Assembly: GCA_028671895.1 (NCBI GenBank) | Contig: CM053803.1 | Span: 47,552,786-47,616,785 of the forward strand | Length of the DNA stretch: 64,000 bases | Origin: Oenanthe sinensis | Taxonomy: Eukaryota > Streptophyta > Magnoliopsida > Apiales > Apiaceae | Direction: 5' to 3' | Part shown: positions 1-13,230 of the stretch, piece by piece | Position numbering within the stretch: the first letter of the stretch is position 1 | How the letters are laid out: each line of letters begins with the position of its first letter | Made by a program: the position numbers and the translations under genes | The notes under the pieces: generated by a model | The model's input: the letters and a program-made list of their open reading frames with translations, nothing else | Told to the model about the DNA's origin: nothing | Databases searched by the model: none

Positions 1-1
1 T

Positions 2-1489
2 TGGATAATTGTTATGCGAGAAGAGTTGAAACAGTTTGAAAGAAACAAGGTATGGAAGCTGGTGCTCAAACCAAAGAACAAGTCTGTCATTGGTACAAAA
101 TGGGTGTTCAGAAATAAAATGGATAAATCTGGTACAGTGACAAGGAATAAAGCAAGATTAGTGGCAAATGGCTATTCACAAGAAGAAGGCATAGATTTTG
201 ATGAAACATTTGCACCAATTGCAAGGTTAGAAGCAATCAGAATCTTTCTAGCATATGCTGCTCATGCTAATTTCAAAGTGTATCAGATGGATGTGAAAAG
301 TATTTTTCTCAATGGAGAACTAGAGGAAGAAGTATATGTAGAACAACCTCTTGGTTTTATTGATCCTATTCATCCTGGATTTGTATATTATCTTCTCAAA
401 GCACTGTATGGATTGAAACAAGTACCTAGAGCCTGGTATGACACACTATCTAAATTCTTGATTGAGAATCACTTCACAAGAGGTACTGTTGATAAAACTC
501 ATTTTCATAGAAATGTTAGTGGCTCTATGATTCTTGTTCAAATCTTTGTAGATGACATTATTTTTGGCTCAACTGATGAGAAATTTTGTCAAAAGTTTGC
601 TAAATTGATGCAAAGTAAATATGAAATGAGCATGATGAGAGAACTTACCTATTTTCTTGGTTTGTAAGTCAAACAAGTTAAAGATGGTATTTTCATAAAT
701 CAAACCAAATATATTTCTAACTTATTAAGGAAATTTGATTTAAAATGAATGTTCTTCTACAAAAACTCTCATGGCCACTGCAACTAAACTTGAATTGAAT
801 ACTAAGGAAGTTAAAGTGGACATTTCAAGTTATAGAGGCATGGTTGGCTCATTACTTTATTTAACTACAAGTAGGCCAGACATAATGTTTGTTACATGTC
901 TTTGTGCTAAGTTTCAGGATGATCCTAGAGAATCTCATTTGATTGCAATAAAAAGAATATTCAGATATCTCAAAGGAACCCCAAATCTTAGAATTTGGTA
1001 CCCTAGAGATTCTGCATTTGATCTAATTGATTATTCAGATGCAGACTATGCAGGTTACAGAATTGACAGAAAAAGTACTACAGACACCTGTCAATTTCTA
1101 GGAAATAAACTTGTATCTTGGTTTAGCAAAAAGCATAATTCAGTGTCTACATCTACTGCAGAGGCTGAATACATTACAGCTGGAAGTTGCTGTGCACAAA
1201 TATTATGGATGAGGAATCAACTACTTGACTATGGTTCAACATGAACAAGATTCCTATTTTCTGTGATAACACAAGTGTCATTACAATAACAGAAAATCCA
1301 GTTCAACATTCAAGAACCAAGCACATTGACATAAGGTATCACTTCATTAGGGAACATGTAATGAATGATACCATTGAATTACATTTTGTCTCTAGTGAAA
1401 GACAACTTGCAGACATTTTTACCAAACCATTAGATGAATCTACTTTCAATAGATTGGTCTGTGATTTAGGTATGCTTAACTATGTTTAA
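2..1489 (+). pseudogene. Broken copia pol 3' end: reverse transcriptase and RNase H
   Basis: Three consecutive open stretches (to 667, 771-1244, 1241-1489) give copia reverse transcriptase followed by RNase H. Visible marks are KWVFRNKMD, the FVDD catalytic box (usual copia YVDD, here F), LYGLKQVPRAWY, TYFLGL, SRPDIMF, STAEAEYITAGSCCAQ and KHIDIRYHFIREHV ahead of the stop at 1487-1489. An in-frame stop follows FLGL at 665-667, and shifts occur near 745 and 1235, so no full protein can be made. Relative to the inner copy the reading is collinear, which identifies both as one family. The frame is open to the first bases of the window, so the gene starts upstream. Confidence 0.93.
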
Positions 1490-2075
1490 TCTGTTAAATG
1501 TCTGACAAGTTATTTATTTATGTTAGTTTTAGATTGTAGCCATTGATTATGTTAACCTGTTGATTTTTCAATAATCAATTGATGAACAGTTTTATATCAA
1601 TAGATATTTGCAGCTATCGACAAATAAATGTATTAATTGATGATATATTTATTTATCGATGGATAGTACTATCTATCGATGGATAAGTCTTTTATCCGTT
1701 GATTACCTGGAAGTTTCAGAGTCCATGTCATCAATCGACATGTACAAAATCTAGTCATTGATTGCTTATTTTATCAATTGATGAATACATACAACCTTAT
1801 ATATATAATAGTCGATTGCCGAAATAAGTAATTCTTTCATTTACCTTTTAACTTCAACAGTCAATTGAGTTCTATTTTGAGTAAGAAATCGATTGAGAAT
1901 TTAGTAAATATAAATAGTGAGATTAAAATTTATTTTAACTTTTACTTGCAATTTTATTAACTAATTCTCTATCTCTCTCTCTCTCTCTAAGAACTCAATC
2001 TCTAATCTCTCTGTTCTCAATCTTCATATCTAATCTCTCTCAAGTGTGTGCATTTGATTTCAAGAAAGTTAAGAA
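1490..2075 (+). repeat. Pol to extra-ORF spacer with ATCAATTGAT/ATCGAT motif array
   Basis: Non-coding spacer between pol and the additional ORF. From about 1555 to 1870 it is crowded with variants of a near-palindromic motif (TCAATTGATG, ATCGATGGAT, ATCGACA). It ends with a CT-rich run at 1969-1989 just ahead of the ORF start at 2076. The same spacer recurs inverted at 11006-11650 in the inner element. The CT-rich tract could be the leader of a separate transcript for the additional ORF; that is inference. Confidence 0.75.
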
Positions 2076-5000
2076 ATGGCATCTTCATCTTCTTCTTCAT
2101 CCAATAAAGTTTCACAAAGTGCCTGTTACTATGAATTGAATAATTTTGTGGCCTGCACAATGGTGGAAGAAGCATCAACAGGATTCCATCCAATGATGAG
2201 GTTTTTGGACAGTTGCAAGGTGAGGTATGCTCTCAAAGATGCACCAAAGATAGTTTGAAAGTTAATGAAAGAGTTCTGGGCAAGTGTAGAAGTGGCCAAG
2301 GACAATTCTACAATTGCATTTACTTGAAAAGGAGATAAGTATTTATTTACTACTGTTGTTATTAATGAATGTCTTAATTTACCTGATAATAATACTGATA
2401 AAGCACCAATAGATAAGGAAATTAGAGATATGCTAAAATCTGTTAATTATGTTGAACCAGAAATAAGCCTAGGTCATGTTGTTAGAAAACATCTTATGAA
2501 GGAATGGTCTTACTTCTTTGATGCCATAATTAAGTGCTTTAGTGGTAAAATTAGCAAATTTGATGCAATAACAACCGGTATGCAAGAAATAGCTTATAAT
2601 ATTCTGTTTGACAAATATTTTAATTTGTCATCTATTATTATGAATGAGATTGCAGCAAAATTGGGCAATAAGGCTAATAGATCAAATCATATATACTATG
2701 CTAGATTTATTATGCTCTTTATTAACCATTTTGTGAAGGATATAGAAATCACAAGAGAGACAGAGACATTGGACTGCTGAGTCCAAAACAAAAGGGTCTT
2801 CAAAGACTTGGTAAGGATCAATCTTCATAGTAATGTGGAATTTGATCTATCCACCTTTTATTCAGGTATTTATTTCTACCTTAACTTCTTCTCAACCTCA
2901 ATCTTCTTTGCCTTCTGTGGCTATGGAGGGTATTATCAATGACCCCAACCCTCCTACCCAAGCCACACAACCAATTTCCAAATCCAAATCTAAAAAACCA
3001 ACCTCAACAGGTTCTCAAAAACCTGTTGTTGTAAAAGCCAAGAAAAGAAAAACACCTAGTGTTGATAGTATAGTTGAAGATGGTTCTGGTGAGGGAACTG
3101 GAGAAAATCAAAGAACCTAGAAGGATAAGGTGGGTGAGGGTGTGCAGCCTAAGCCTAGCCACTCCTCAGTCTCTCAAAAGGTTGTGGATGTTAACAAGGA
3201 CAATACCACATCTCTATTAACATCCTCCCAAAAGGGTGTTAATATTGAAAAGAGCCCACAACTAGGGGCTCAGAACAAAGATGGGGACACTCAAACCAAA
3301 ACCCCCAAATCATATGAAAGGAGAAGGAAGAAGGTAACATTTTCACAAGGGGAATCACACACTGCAAAATGACAGGAAACTGTGTTGGAGCCTTCTCAAA
3401 TTCAGTTTGATGCATCTCAAATAAATGTTGAGATGCATCCCCATTCTCTCTCAATTCATATTTCATCTATCATTCTTTCTCCACCTCAACAAATTTCTTC
3501 AGAAAATGTTCTGATAGATAATCAGGCATTTTCAAATTCTCCTTCTTTGATATTCAAGGAGAAGCCAACACTCTCTCCTGAATTTCCTTCCCAGGAAATT
3601 CAGGATTCCAACTCAAATGTTATTTCAAACATCTCTTCTCAAATCATTACATCAACTGTTTCTACTCCATCAATTGATGTTCCTTCATCAATTGATATTC
3701 AACCATCGATCGATACTCAAGATCAGTCGATGGGTATGCATCAATCGATGGATGTCCCAAACATATCAACTATTGTTTTCTCAACATCAATTGATAATCA
3801 ATCAATTGATATTGCACAAACTCTTCTATGAATGAGTGAGTTAAGTGGGAGGCATGATTGCAGCCTGGCAAAAGGAGAGGGAGTGAATGAGGTCAATCTA
3901 CTTCCTCCAGGAATGTGAGTGAAACACTTAAGGCCCCTCCTTAGTAGGAGCACAGGTTATGAGTGAGGGAGATGTGAGATTCCAGGATGAGATCCTGATG
4001 CAAAATAGAGAGATGAGTGAGAGAGATAAAAATATTCTTTTATATGCATAAGAGTTGGAAAATGAATTGATGTTAGAGGAGGAAGGAGATAGGGGGAATC
4101 CCTAATAATGAAGCAAGTGGGAGTGGAGTCAATAAGGAGGATGAAGCTATGGAAGATGAAGAGGTTAATGCTAGTTATTTGGATCCAAGATACCAAGATT
4201 TGGCTACATCAAGTAACAAAAGTGCGTAACAAATCTTGGAAATTGAGCACACTGAGCAAAGGACCAGGAATCTAAAGAAGATCATTTCCAATACAACAAA
4301 TACATGTTATATGGCACCTAAAGATTTGGAGGAGGATTCTGATGAAGAACCTTGGATGAGTACAATTGATGGATCTCTAGAAGTTGCTGAAATTGAAATT
4401 CTTTCTCAGTATAGAAGAGCAAATACGGAAGTAGAAATTGCAGATCCTACTCAAAAGAGGATTGCACACTATATGAGGGAATCATTGAAGACTCAAAAGA
4501 TAACAATGACAGCAGTTAGAAGAGAATTGGAAATCATTAAGGAATCTATCACATCTACCAAGGATGCACTAGAAAGAAGATTGGATGAGAAGCTTCCCTT
4601 CAACACTTTAAATCAGATGAATGATAAACTATTCAAGGAGTCTAAGAACTTCAATGACTTGGAGAAGAGGGTATCATCCTTAGAGTTCAAAATGGATGAC
4701 ATCATTAAATGTCAAGTTCTACATGCCTCAATTCTTCAAAAGTTTTTAGACAGAATGCCTCTACATCCTTTTTGTGATGATAACAAAAAGGGGGATAATG
4801 AAAAGAAGGATAAGGATAAGGATGGCAGTGATGGTGTAGGTGGTGTTGGTGGTCAACTTGGAGCTAGTAGAAGCAATGTGGCTGGTGCTAGTGCTAGTGG
4901 AAACAATAGATATAGAGACCAATCTTTAAAGTCTTCAAAGTCATCTAAATCACACAAAGATGACTTAGAAAATAAAAAAAAGATGCAAAGAAATTTGAAG

Positions 5001-5661
5001 ATGAGCTAGAAGCTAGAAGACTTTCTAGAGAAAACGAAAGTCAAGCAATGATTGAGAGGGAAAGGAAGAAGATTGAAGATCTAAGGAAAAATACTGAGTT
5101 GGTGACAAAGGCTGCACAAACAGGGGATGAGTTCATTGCTCAAACAAAGGCTGTCAATGAAAGTGCAAAGGAGGCTGCCAAAAAAAGCAATTCAAATGCA
5201 GAAGCTTTTCTTCTAATAGATATTGAAGCCCCTGAAGAGAAGAAAAATGGTAAAGCAATAATGATTGAAGAAGAAAAGAAAAAGAAAAATGAACTAGCTG
5301 GCCAGAAGCTACTTCAAGGAGCCATCACTGCAGGAATCTCAGATGCTGCTAGGAGAGGAAATGAGAATGAAGAGATTGCTAGACAGATGGAAATGCAATG
5401 GCATATGGAAGAGCAATTGGCAGAACAACCATTGAGAAAAAGGAGAAAAATTGCAATGGCTAAGAAAAAGACAAATTCAACTCAAGATACAGTGGTTCAG
5501 AAAAACCCTCAAGTCAAACAAGAAGAAATCAAGGAGAAGGTGACAATTGAAGGGTATGAAATGAAAGGAATTCCAGTGATAAATGAAAAAGGGCTGATAT
5601 GAGTAAGAACTCATCCTGCAACCTCTAACCAAGAAGTGTCAATGAGATTGGAGTATGAAAA
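2076..5661 (+). pseudogene. Sirevirus-type additional ORF ('envelope-like'), outer copy, 5' part
   Basis: A long ORF located 3' of pol, broken into pieces at 2076-2258, 2430-2780, 2833-3120, 3130-3372, 3382-3831, 4236-5009 and 5048-5602 by stops and small indels. The amino end (ELNNFVAC, then a conserved alpha-rich stretch near LGHVVRKHLMKEWSYFFDAI) matches the inner copy at 10076-11005. The middle is Ser/Thr/Pro/Lys-rich with repeated SID or SMD tripeptides encoded by the dispersed motif. The last third is Lys/Glu-rich, predicted coiled coil. I see no signal peptide or membrane segment, so the usual label 'envelope-like' rests only on position. Interrupted at 5661 by the inner element; its end is at 18071-18499. 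Confidence 0.8.
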
Positions 5662-6774
5662 TGTTATTCCTTAGAACAATGCCAATATTTGTAGAAGGTG
5701 GGGGGCTGAATACAAATATTAAAACTTTTTACTTCTTTTAATATTTGTTCTTGATGTTTGAGAGTTAAGAGAAAATGTTTGAACAAAACTGAAAATTAAA
5801 ACTAAACAAAGAGATTTTAATATTTCTGATGGATTGGTTTTTCCATCAGTGTATATTTTTGCTCAATGTTCCTAGGTTAAAAGAAACCTAGCTTCGTTTT
5901 ACAAGGTTAGAAAATAAATCAACTGCTCTTACAATGTGCTCTAAGGCTGAACAGTTGATTAAGAAATATTGTTTAACTTGTCTATTTTCTAACAATGCTA
6001 CCACACTTGTTTATATACTACAAGTGTGTTATTACAATTCTTATTCTAGGATTGCTTCTATCTACCTTTCTTTTACCTGTTTCCTTTTTAGGAAAATAGG
6101 CTTGAAAGAAAACTACAGATTGAGTCTTCACAGTCATCATTGACTGTCTTCCATAGATTTACTTTTGTCTTCTAGATCTACAACAAATAGTCCTTCTGTG
6201 TTGTCACAATCAATTGATAATTTGCTATTAAGCATATCAATTGATCCATCCTTTAATCCATCAACTGATGTTCTTCTTCGATTGATCTTTATATCCATCG
6301 ATTGATAAATAATGACTTATCGATTGATAGATGTTATCAATCGATATATCAATCGATGGGTCTTCACATCAGTTGATGGTCTTCAATACTTGACTTGGCT
6401 TCTTCGATTGATCTCTCATCCATTGATGCTTCAATATCAATCGATCATCCTTCACTTGTGCAATTTCCTATCTTCAAATAATTACAATTTGACAGTTTAG
6501 TTTACACATCAATTAATGATCTATATCAATCGACTCAAACATCAATTGATAAGAATAATATCAATTGATTTACACCTTATCGATTGAAATAGACTAAGTA
6601 CACCTATGCTATAGTCCAAATTATCAGTTGATACATATAAACACTTCAACTGATAAATGGTTTCCTGATCAATTGATATTTATAATTTTCATATCAATTG
6701 ATCAGTTACATCAAATAAAATTTCTATGATTCTAAGATTAATGTTATCATCAAATTACATGTAGATTCCTAACA
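5662..6774 (-). repeat. 3' LTR of inner element
   Basis: 1113-bp LTR. It starts with TGTTATTCC on the plus strand (the reverse complement of the LTR end) and ends with GATTCCTAACA at 6774. It is near-identical by eye to 16751-18070 except for the 230-bp insertion there. From 6200 to 6720 it carries well over a dozen ATCAATTGAT/ATCGATTGAT motifs. Confidence 0.95.
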
Positions 6775-6787
6775 ATCTCCCCCTATT
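6775..6787 (-). other. Polypurine tract of inner element
   Basis: On the minus strand AATAGGGGGAGAT directly abuts the first base of the 3' LTR. This is the position and composition expected for the plus-strand primer of an LTR retrotransposon. The outer element has ATGGGAGAT at the same place (18911-18919). Confidence 0.85.
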
Positions 6788-6958
6788 TGTGTTTGTGATA
6801 TGAACATGCATAAATCTACTTGATGATAACAAAACCCCTAATAATTTTCATTCAGATAGAATCAAGAAATTTAAATAGCACTTTTAGTTTTGGAAGTACC
6901 AGTTTGATAGATAACTCCTGCAAACTACTTTAAAGTCTTCACCATCTTCATAATTCAA

Positions 6959-9900
6959 TTATCTTGTCTTCATTCTCTTCTCAGCATTTTCCTTTAGTTG
7001 CCTCATGAAAGAACTCCTCAAAATTGCTTCATCTCTGTCAGTCTCTCCAAGTTGCCTCATAAGGTAATGTATTTCTTCATCTGTGATTTTATCCAGATAT
7101 TTGTAGATATCAAAGAACTTTGTGTTGCCCTCCACATCTGTAAAAATCATTGCATACTTGGGCTCCAACACCACCTTTTTGACTTGAGACATCCATAGCT
7201 TAAGAGGTGAATCAGGTTCAGCTTCTTCCTTTGATCTCCTTAGCTTTGAAATTTGTTATTAAATCTCCTGAACAATTTTTGTGTTGAGTTTGTACTTTCT
7301 GTTGAGTAGAGGAAGGATGGTCTTTAGAACATTATAGCTCTGCTTCATTATCACCTTCAATGAATAAGTGATCTTCACTCCATTTTCATATTCCAACCTC
7401 ATAGATTCTTCTTGATTAGAGGTTGAAGGGTGAGTCCTTACTCCAATTAGCTCTTTTTCATTGATCTCTGGTATTCCTTTCATATCATATCCTTCAATTG
7501 TAGCCTCCTCCTTGATTTCTTCTTGTTGATCTTGGAGGTTTTCCTGAACCACTCTTTCTTGAATAGAACTTGACCTTTTCTTGGCCATAGTTATTTTCCT
7601 TTTTTTCCTTAGTGGTTGTTCCATTAATTGATCTTCCATGTTCCATTCCATTTCCATTTGCCTTGCTATTTCCTCATTCTCCCTTTCTCTTCTTGCAGCA
7701 TCTGGCAATCCTGATGAAATGGCTCCTTGAAGAAGCTTCTGTGCAACTGGCTCTTTCCTTCTCTTTTCTTCTTCAATCATTATGGATTTGCCCTTCCTCT
7801 TCTCTTCAAGGGCTTCAAGATCAACTGTTAGAAAGGCTTCAGCATCTGATTTGCTTTCTTTGGCAGCATTTTATGCATCTTCATTTACTCTTCTTGTTTG
7901 AGTAATGAACTCATTCAAGTCTCCTTTTTCTACTGCCTCTGTCACCAACTCAATGCTTTTCTTCAAATCTTCAATCCTTTTCCTTTCCCTCTCAATCATT
8001 GATTGAGTTTCTCTTTCCCTAGAAATCCTTCTAGCTTCAAGATCATCTTCAAACTTCTTGTATTCTTTCTTTTTCTGTCCTAAATCATCTTTGGGAGAAT
8101 TAGATGACTTAGATCTCTTTGAAGATTGATTATCCATGTTACTCGTGCATTTAATTTTTTTGGTTGCAGAACCATTAATGCCACAAGTCTTGTCCATACC
8201 AGAACCACCAACACCACCACTACCACTGCCTTTGCCATCACCATCATCACCCTTATCCTTCTTTTTTGTATTCTCCCCCTTTTTGTTATCATCAATTGGA
8301 GGAGGTAGTGGCATTCTGTCAAGAAACTTTTGAAGAATGGAAGCATGTAGACTCTGACCTGCAATTATGACATCCATCTTCTTTTCTAGAGATCCCACTC
8401 TAGTTTCTAAAGCTGTAAAATTTTTGGATTCCTTGAAAAGCTTGTCATTGATGTGACCAATGGTGTTAATTGGTAGCTTCTCATCCAATCTTCTCTCCAA
8501 TGCATCCTTGTTGGTAGTGATAGAGTCCTTGATAATTTCCAATTCTCTCTTCACTCTTGTTACTGTGATCTTTTGAATTTTCAGTGACTCCCTCATATAG
8601 TGAGCAATTCTCATTTGATTAGGATCTTCAATTTCTCCTTCCACCATTGCCCTCCAATATTGAGAAAGAATCTCAGTTTCATCAACTTCTAAGGAACCAT
8701 CAACTGTGCTCATCCATGGGTCCTCATCAGAATCTTCTTCTAGCTCTTCAGGTGCCATATAACATGTGTCTGTTGTATTGGCAATGCTCTCCTTCAGATT
8801 TCTGGTTCTTTGTTCTGTATGATCAATTCTCAAAAGTTGTTCTGCATCCCTATTACTTGAAGCAGCCAACCCTTGATATTGTGGATCAGGATGAATGAAA
8901 TTTTGTGGATCCAATTCACCAACATCAACTTCCTCTTCAATCTCCTTATTAATTCCACTCTCACTAGCTTCTTCATTTGATACTCCCCCTATTTCCTTTA
9001 CACCTTCCTCCTCAGACATCAAATCATTTTCCAATTCCTATATAAAAAGTAAAATTATTTTATCTCTCTCACTCATCTCTTTATTTTGCATCAGGATCTC
9101 ATCCTGGAATCTCAACTCTCCCTCACTCATATTCCGTGCACCTTTTAAGGTGGGGCCCTCAAGTATTTCACTCTAATTCCTGGAAGAAATAGGAATATTT
9201 TTACTTACTTCCTCTCTTTTTGCCAGGTTACAATCCTGCCTCTCACTCAACTCACTCATTCTTAAGAGTGTTTGTGCAATATCAATTGATTGAGCATCAA
9301 TTGATGTATAGATATTATCAATTGAAGTGTTTGAGATATCCATCGATTGATGCATACCCATCGATTGATCTTGAGTATCGATCGATGGTTGAATATCAAT
9401 TGATGAAGGAACATCAATTGATGGAGTAGAAATAATTGAGGAAATAATTTGAGAAGTGATATTTGTAATGATATGAGAAATGGAATCCTGAATTTCCTGG
9501 GAAGAAGATTCAGGAGAGAGTGTTGGCTTCTCCTTGAAAAATAAAGAAGGAGAATCTGAAAATGTTTGATTATCTATCAGAACATTTTCTGAAGAAATTT
9601 GATGAGAAGGGGAAGGAAGAAAAGAGGGAATTGGAATAGAAAGAGAATGAGGCTGCATCTCATCATTTATATGAGATGCATCAAAATGACTTTGAGAAGA
9701 CTCCATCACAGTTTCCTATGATTTTGCAGTATGTGATTCCACATGTGCAAAGGTGACTTTCTTCTTTCTCATTTCATATTGTGTTACTGTTTTGGCCTGT
9801 GTGTCCCCAATTTGGTTCGTGCCCCTGGTTGTGGGCTATTTTCAATACTGTCATCCTTTTGAGAGGATGACAATAGAGGTGTGGTATTGTCCATATTAAC

Positions 9901-11005
9901 ATCCACAGTCTTTTGGGAGACTGTGGAGTGGCTTGGCTGAGGTTGCACACCCTTACTCTCCTTATCCTTCTGGGTTCTTTGATGTTCCCCAGTTCCCTCA
10001 CCACCTACATCTCCTTCTAGTCTATCTACCACAACAGGTGTTTTTCTTTTCTTGGATTTTACAACAACAGGTTTTTTAGGAACCTGTTGAGGTTGGCTTT
10101 TTAGATTTGGACTTAGAAACTGGATGTGTGGCTTGGGTAGGAGGGTTGGGGTCATTACTAACTCCCTCCATAGCCACAGAAAACAAAGAAGATTGGGGAT
10201 TTGAAGTAGTTAAGGTAGAGATAAATACCTGAACAAAAGGTGGATAAATCAATTCCACATTACTGTGAAGATTGATTTTTACCAAGTCGTTGAAGACCCT
10301 TTTGTTTTGAGTCCAACACTCAAGGGTTTCGGTTTCCCTGCAAATCTCAAATTCTTTGACAAAGTGGTTAATAAAAATCATGATAAATCTAGCATAGTAT
10401 ATGTGATTAGACCTATCATGCTTCTTACCTAACTTAGCAGCAATCTCAGATAGCAATATAGAAGATAAATTATGATATTCATCAAACAGAACACTATATG
10501 CTATTTGTTGCATGCTAGAAGTTATGGCATCAAAATTACTAATTTTACCACTAAAACATTTTATAATTGCATCAAATAAATAAGACCATTCTCTCCTAAG
10601 ATGCTTTCTAACTACTTGTCCTAAATTGATGTCAGGATTTGCATAATTGACAGCCCTAAGCATGTTTCTAATATTTGACTCACTAGGCACATTATCAGCA
10701 TTATTAACAGGCAAATCTAAACATTCATTTAAGATTAAAGTAGTAAGAGTGTACTCTAGTCCCTTGCAATTGAATTTGATGCTTGAAAAGTCATCAGCAA
10801 CTTCTGCAGAGGACCAAAACTCTTCCACCAGATTGCAGATTATTGTTGGTGCTTCCTTCAATGCCTTTTGCACTTTACAGCTTTCCAGGAATTTCATTAA
10901 AGGGTGAAATTCTGTTGGAGCCTCCTCAACCACAGTGCAGGCCACAAAGTTGTTAAGCTCATAGATGAAACCGGCTTGCGAGACTTTCTTGGATGAAGAT
11001 GCCAT
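6959..11005 (-). pseudogene. Sirevirus-type additional ORF, inner copy
   Basis: Read from an ATG at 11003-11005 to a stop at 6959, about 1350 codons if uninterrupted. It is broken into segments 11005-10076, 10155-9784, 9709-9173, 9034-7871, 7780-7259 and 7192-6959 by frame changes and stops. The first about 300 residues are a globular, unrecognised region with ELNNFVAC near the start and an FDAIIKCFSGKISNFDAI stretch. Next comes a basic Ser/Pro/Thr-rich linker, then a SID/SMD-repeat segment (9280-9430), an acidic segment, a long coiled coil (RERETQSMIERERKRIEDL), a Gly/Asp-rich hinge near 8200-8280, and a conserved C-terminal block (SQVKKVVLEPKYAMIFTDVE). No transmembrane or signal sequence is visible, so an envelope function is not supported by what I can read. 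Confidence 0.82.
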
Positions 11006-11651
11006 TCCTTAGATTGTAAGTTTAGTAGAGCAAAAGCTTTGAAATTGTTAGAAGGTTTGAGTATAGAGAGAGAAAAAAATTAGGGATTGAGTTCGTAGAT
11101 TGAGAGAGAAAGAGACAGAGAGATCGTTAGCAAAATTGCAAGTAAGAGTTAAAAGATGTTTTAATCTCACTATTTATATTTTCTGAGTTCCCAACCAATT
11201 TCTTACTTAAAATAGAACTTAACCGACCAGTGGAAGAAAAAATGAAGAGCATAAATTACTATTTTTGACAATCGACTGTTATACATACAAGAATGTATGT
11301 ATTAATCAATTGATAGAAAAAAATAATCAACGGCCAGATTTTGTACAGGTCGATTGATGACATGGATCCCTTTACATTCCAGGTCATCGATTGGTAATTA
11401 CTTATCCATCGACAGGTACTCTTATCCATCGATAAATAAATATATCATCAATTGATATATTTTTATGTCGATAGCTACAACTATCCATCGATAAGTAAAT
11501 ATATCATCAATTGATATATTTATCTGTCGATAGCTACAAATATCCATTGATAAGTAAAATGTTTATCAATTGATTATAGAAGAATCAATAGATTAACATA
11601 GTCAATGGCTAAAATTAATATAAATACATAACTTGTCATACATTTAAGGAA
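11006..11651 (-). repeat. Inner-element spacer with dispersed palindromic motif
   Basis: Non-coding spacer between RNase H and the additional ORF, inverted counterpart of 1490-2075. It has GA-rich runs at 11069-11125 and, at 11270-11590, repeated TCAATTGATA, CATCGATAA and TGTCGATAGCTACAA units. Two copies of a roughly 60-bp segment (about 11429-11483 and 11492-11545) read as a tandem duplication. Confidence 0.75.
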
Positions 11652-13230
11652 TTAAATATAACTAAGCATACCTAAATCACAGACCAATCTATTGAAAGTA
11701 GATTCATCTAATGGCTTGGTAAAAATGTCTGCAAGTTGTCTTTCACTAGGGACAAAATGTAATTCAACTGTACCATTCATTACATGTTCCCTAATGAAGT
11801 GATACCTTATGTCAATGTGTTTGGTTCTAGAATGTTGTACAGGATTTTCTGTTATTGCAATGGCACTTGTGTTATCACAGAAAATAGGAATCTTGTTCAT
11901 GTTGAACCCATAGTCAGGTAGTTGATTCCTCATCCATAATATTTGTGCACAGCAACTTCCAGCTGCAATGTATTCAGCCTCTGCAGTAGATGTAGACACT
12001 GAATTCTGCTTCTTGCTAAACCAAGATACAAGCTTATTTCCTAGAAATTGTCAGGTGCCTATAGTGTTTTTTCTGTCAATTCTACAACCTGCATAGTTTG
12101 CATCTGAATAACCAATTAGATCAAATCCAGAATCTCTAGGGTACCAAATTCCAAGATTTGGGGTTCCTTTGAGATATCTGAATATTCTTTTTATTGCAAT
12201 CAATGAGATTCTCTAGGATCAGCATGAAACTTAGCACAAAGACATGTAACAAACATTATGTCTGGCCTACTTACAGTTAAATAAAGTAATGAGCCAACCA
12301 TGCCTCTATAACTTGAAATGTCCATTTTAGCTTTCTTAGTATTCAATTCAAGTTTAGTTGCAATGGACATGGGAGTTTTAGAAGAAGAACATTCATTTAA
12401 ATCAAATCTCTTTAATAAATTAGAAATATATTTGGTTTGATTTATGAAAATATCATCTTTGACTTGTTTGACTTGCAAACCAAGAAAATAGGTAAGTTCT
12501 CCCATCATGCTCATTTCATATTTACTCTGCATCAACTTAGCAAACTTTTGACAAAGTTTTTCATTAGTTGAGCCAGAGATAATGTCATCTACATAGATTT
12601 GAACAAGAAACATAGAGCCACTAATATTTCTATGAAAAAGAGTTTTATCAATAGTACCTCTTGTGAAGTGATTCTCAATCAGGAATTTAGATAATGTTTC
12701 ATACCAGGCTCTAGGTGCTTGTTTCAATCCATAAAGTGTCTTGAGAAGATAATATACAAATCCAGGATGAACAGGATCAATAAAACCAGGAGGTTGTTCT
12801 ACATAAACTTCTTCTTCTAGTTCTCCATTGAGAAAAACACTTTTCACATCTATTTGATACACCTTGAAATTAGCATGAGCAACACACACTAGAAAGATTC
12901 TGATTGCTTCCAACCTTGTAACTGGTGCAAATGTTTCATCAAAATCTATGCCTTCTTCTTGTGAATAACCCTTTGCCACTAATCTTTTTTATTCCTTGTC
13001 ACTATACCAGATTCATCCATTTTGTTTCTGAACACCCATTTTCTACCAATGATAGACTTGTTCTTTGGTTTGGGCACCAGCTTCCATATCTTGTTTCTTT
13101 CAAACTGATTCAACTCTTCTTGCATAGCAATTATCCAATCAGGATCATTCAAGGCTTTTTCAATCTTTTTTTGTTCTTCTTGAGACAGGAAGCTACTATA
13201 CAAGCATTCATTTTGAGTTGCACTTCTAGT
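11652..13230 (-). pseudogene. Inner copia reverse transcriptase and RNase H
   Basis: Minus-strand reading gives the RT start (DWIIAMQEELNQFERNK), KWVFRNKMD, then the YVDD box inside VQIYVDDIISGS, TYFLGLQVKQ, and RNase H (STAEAEYIAAGSCCAQ, PIFCDNTSAIAI, KHIDIRYHF) to the stop at 11652. Lesions: a frame change near 12975-12980, another near 12210, and a nonsense codon near 12047. Otherwise it matches 2-1489 throughout. Normal role: copies element RNA to DNA in the virus-like particle. Cannot be produced intact here. Confidence 0.93.

Larger units (their letters stand above)
1..5661 (+). mobile_element. Outer Sirevirus-like Ty1/copia element, left part
   Basis: This is the left segment of an LTR retrotransposon entering from outside the window. 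It holds the 3' end of pol (RT and RNase H), a 586-bp spacer and most of a long additional ORF. It stops abruptly at 5661 inside the additional ORF, where a second element of the same family in reverse orientation begins. The reading resumes at 18071. The join is supported by the uninterrupted homologous stretch in the inner element at about 7360-7400 on the minus strand. Order pol, extra ORF, PPT, LTR is that of the Sirevirus (SIRE/Maximus) lineage of Ty1/copia. The 5' LTR, gag and integrase are not in the window. Confidence 0.9.

Noticed and set aside
1555..1870. CRISPR-like or regular satellite array
   Set aside because: Motif copies are short, variable and irregularly spaced with no spacers of constant length, and this is plant DNA inside a retrotransposon.
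8080..9429. Plus-strand open frames opposite the inner additional ORF
   Set aside because: They are antisense shadows of the Lys/Glu- and Ser-rich minus-strand reading, with Phe/Ser/Leu-rich composition.
2076..11005. Host gene captured by the element or an endogenous virus
   Set aside because: The ORF is present in both family members at the same place between pol and PPT, with no introns and no virus hallmark; it is a standard position for the Sirevirus additional ORF.
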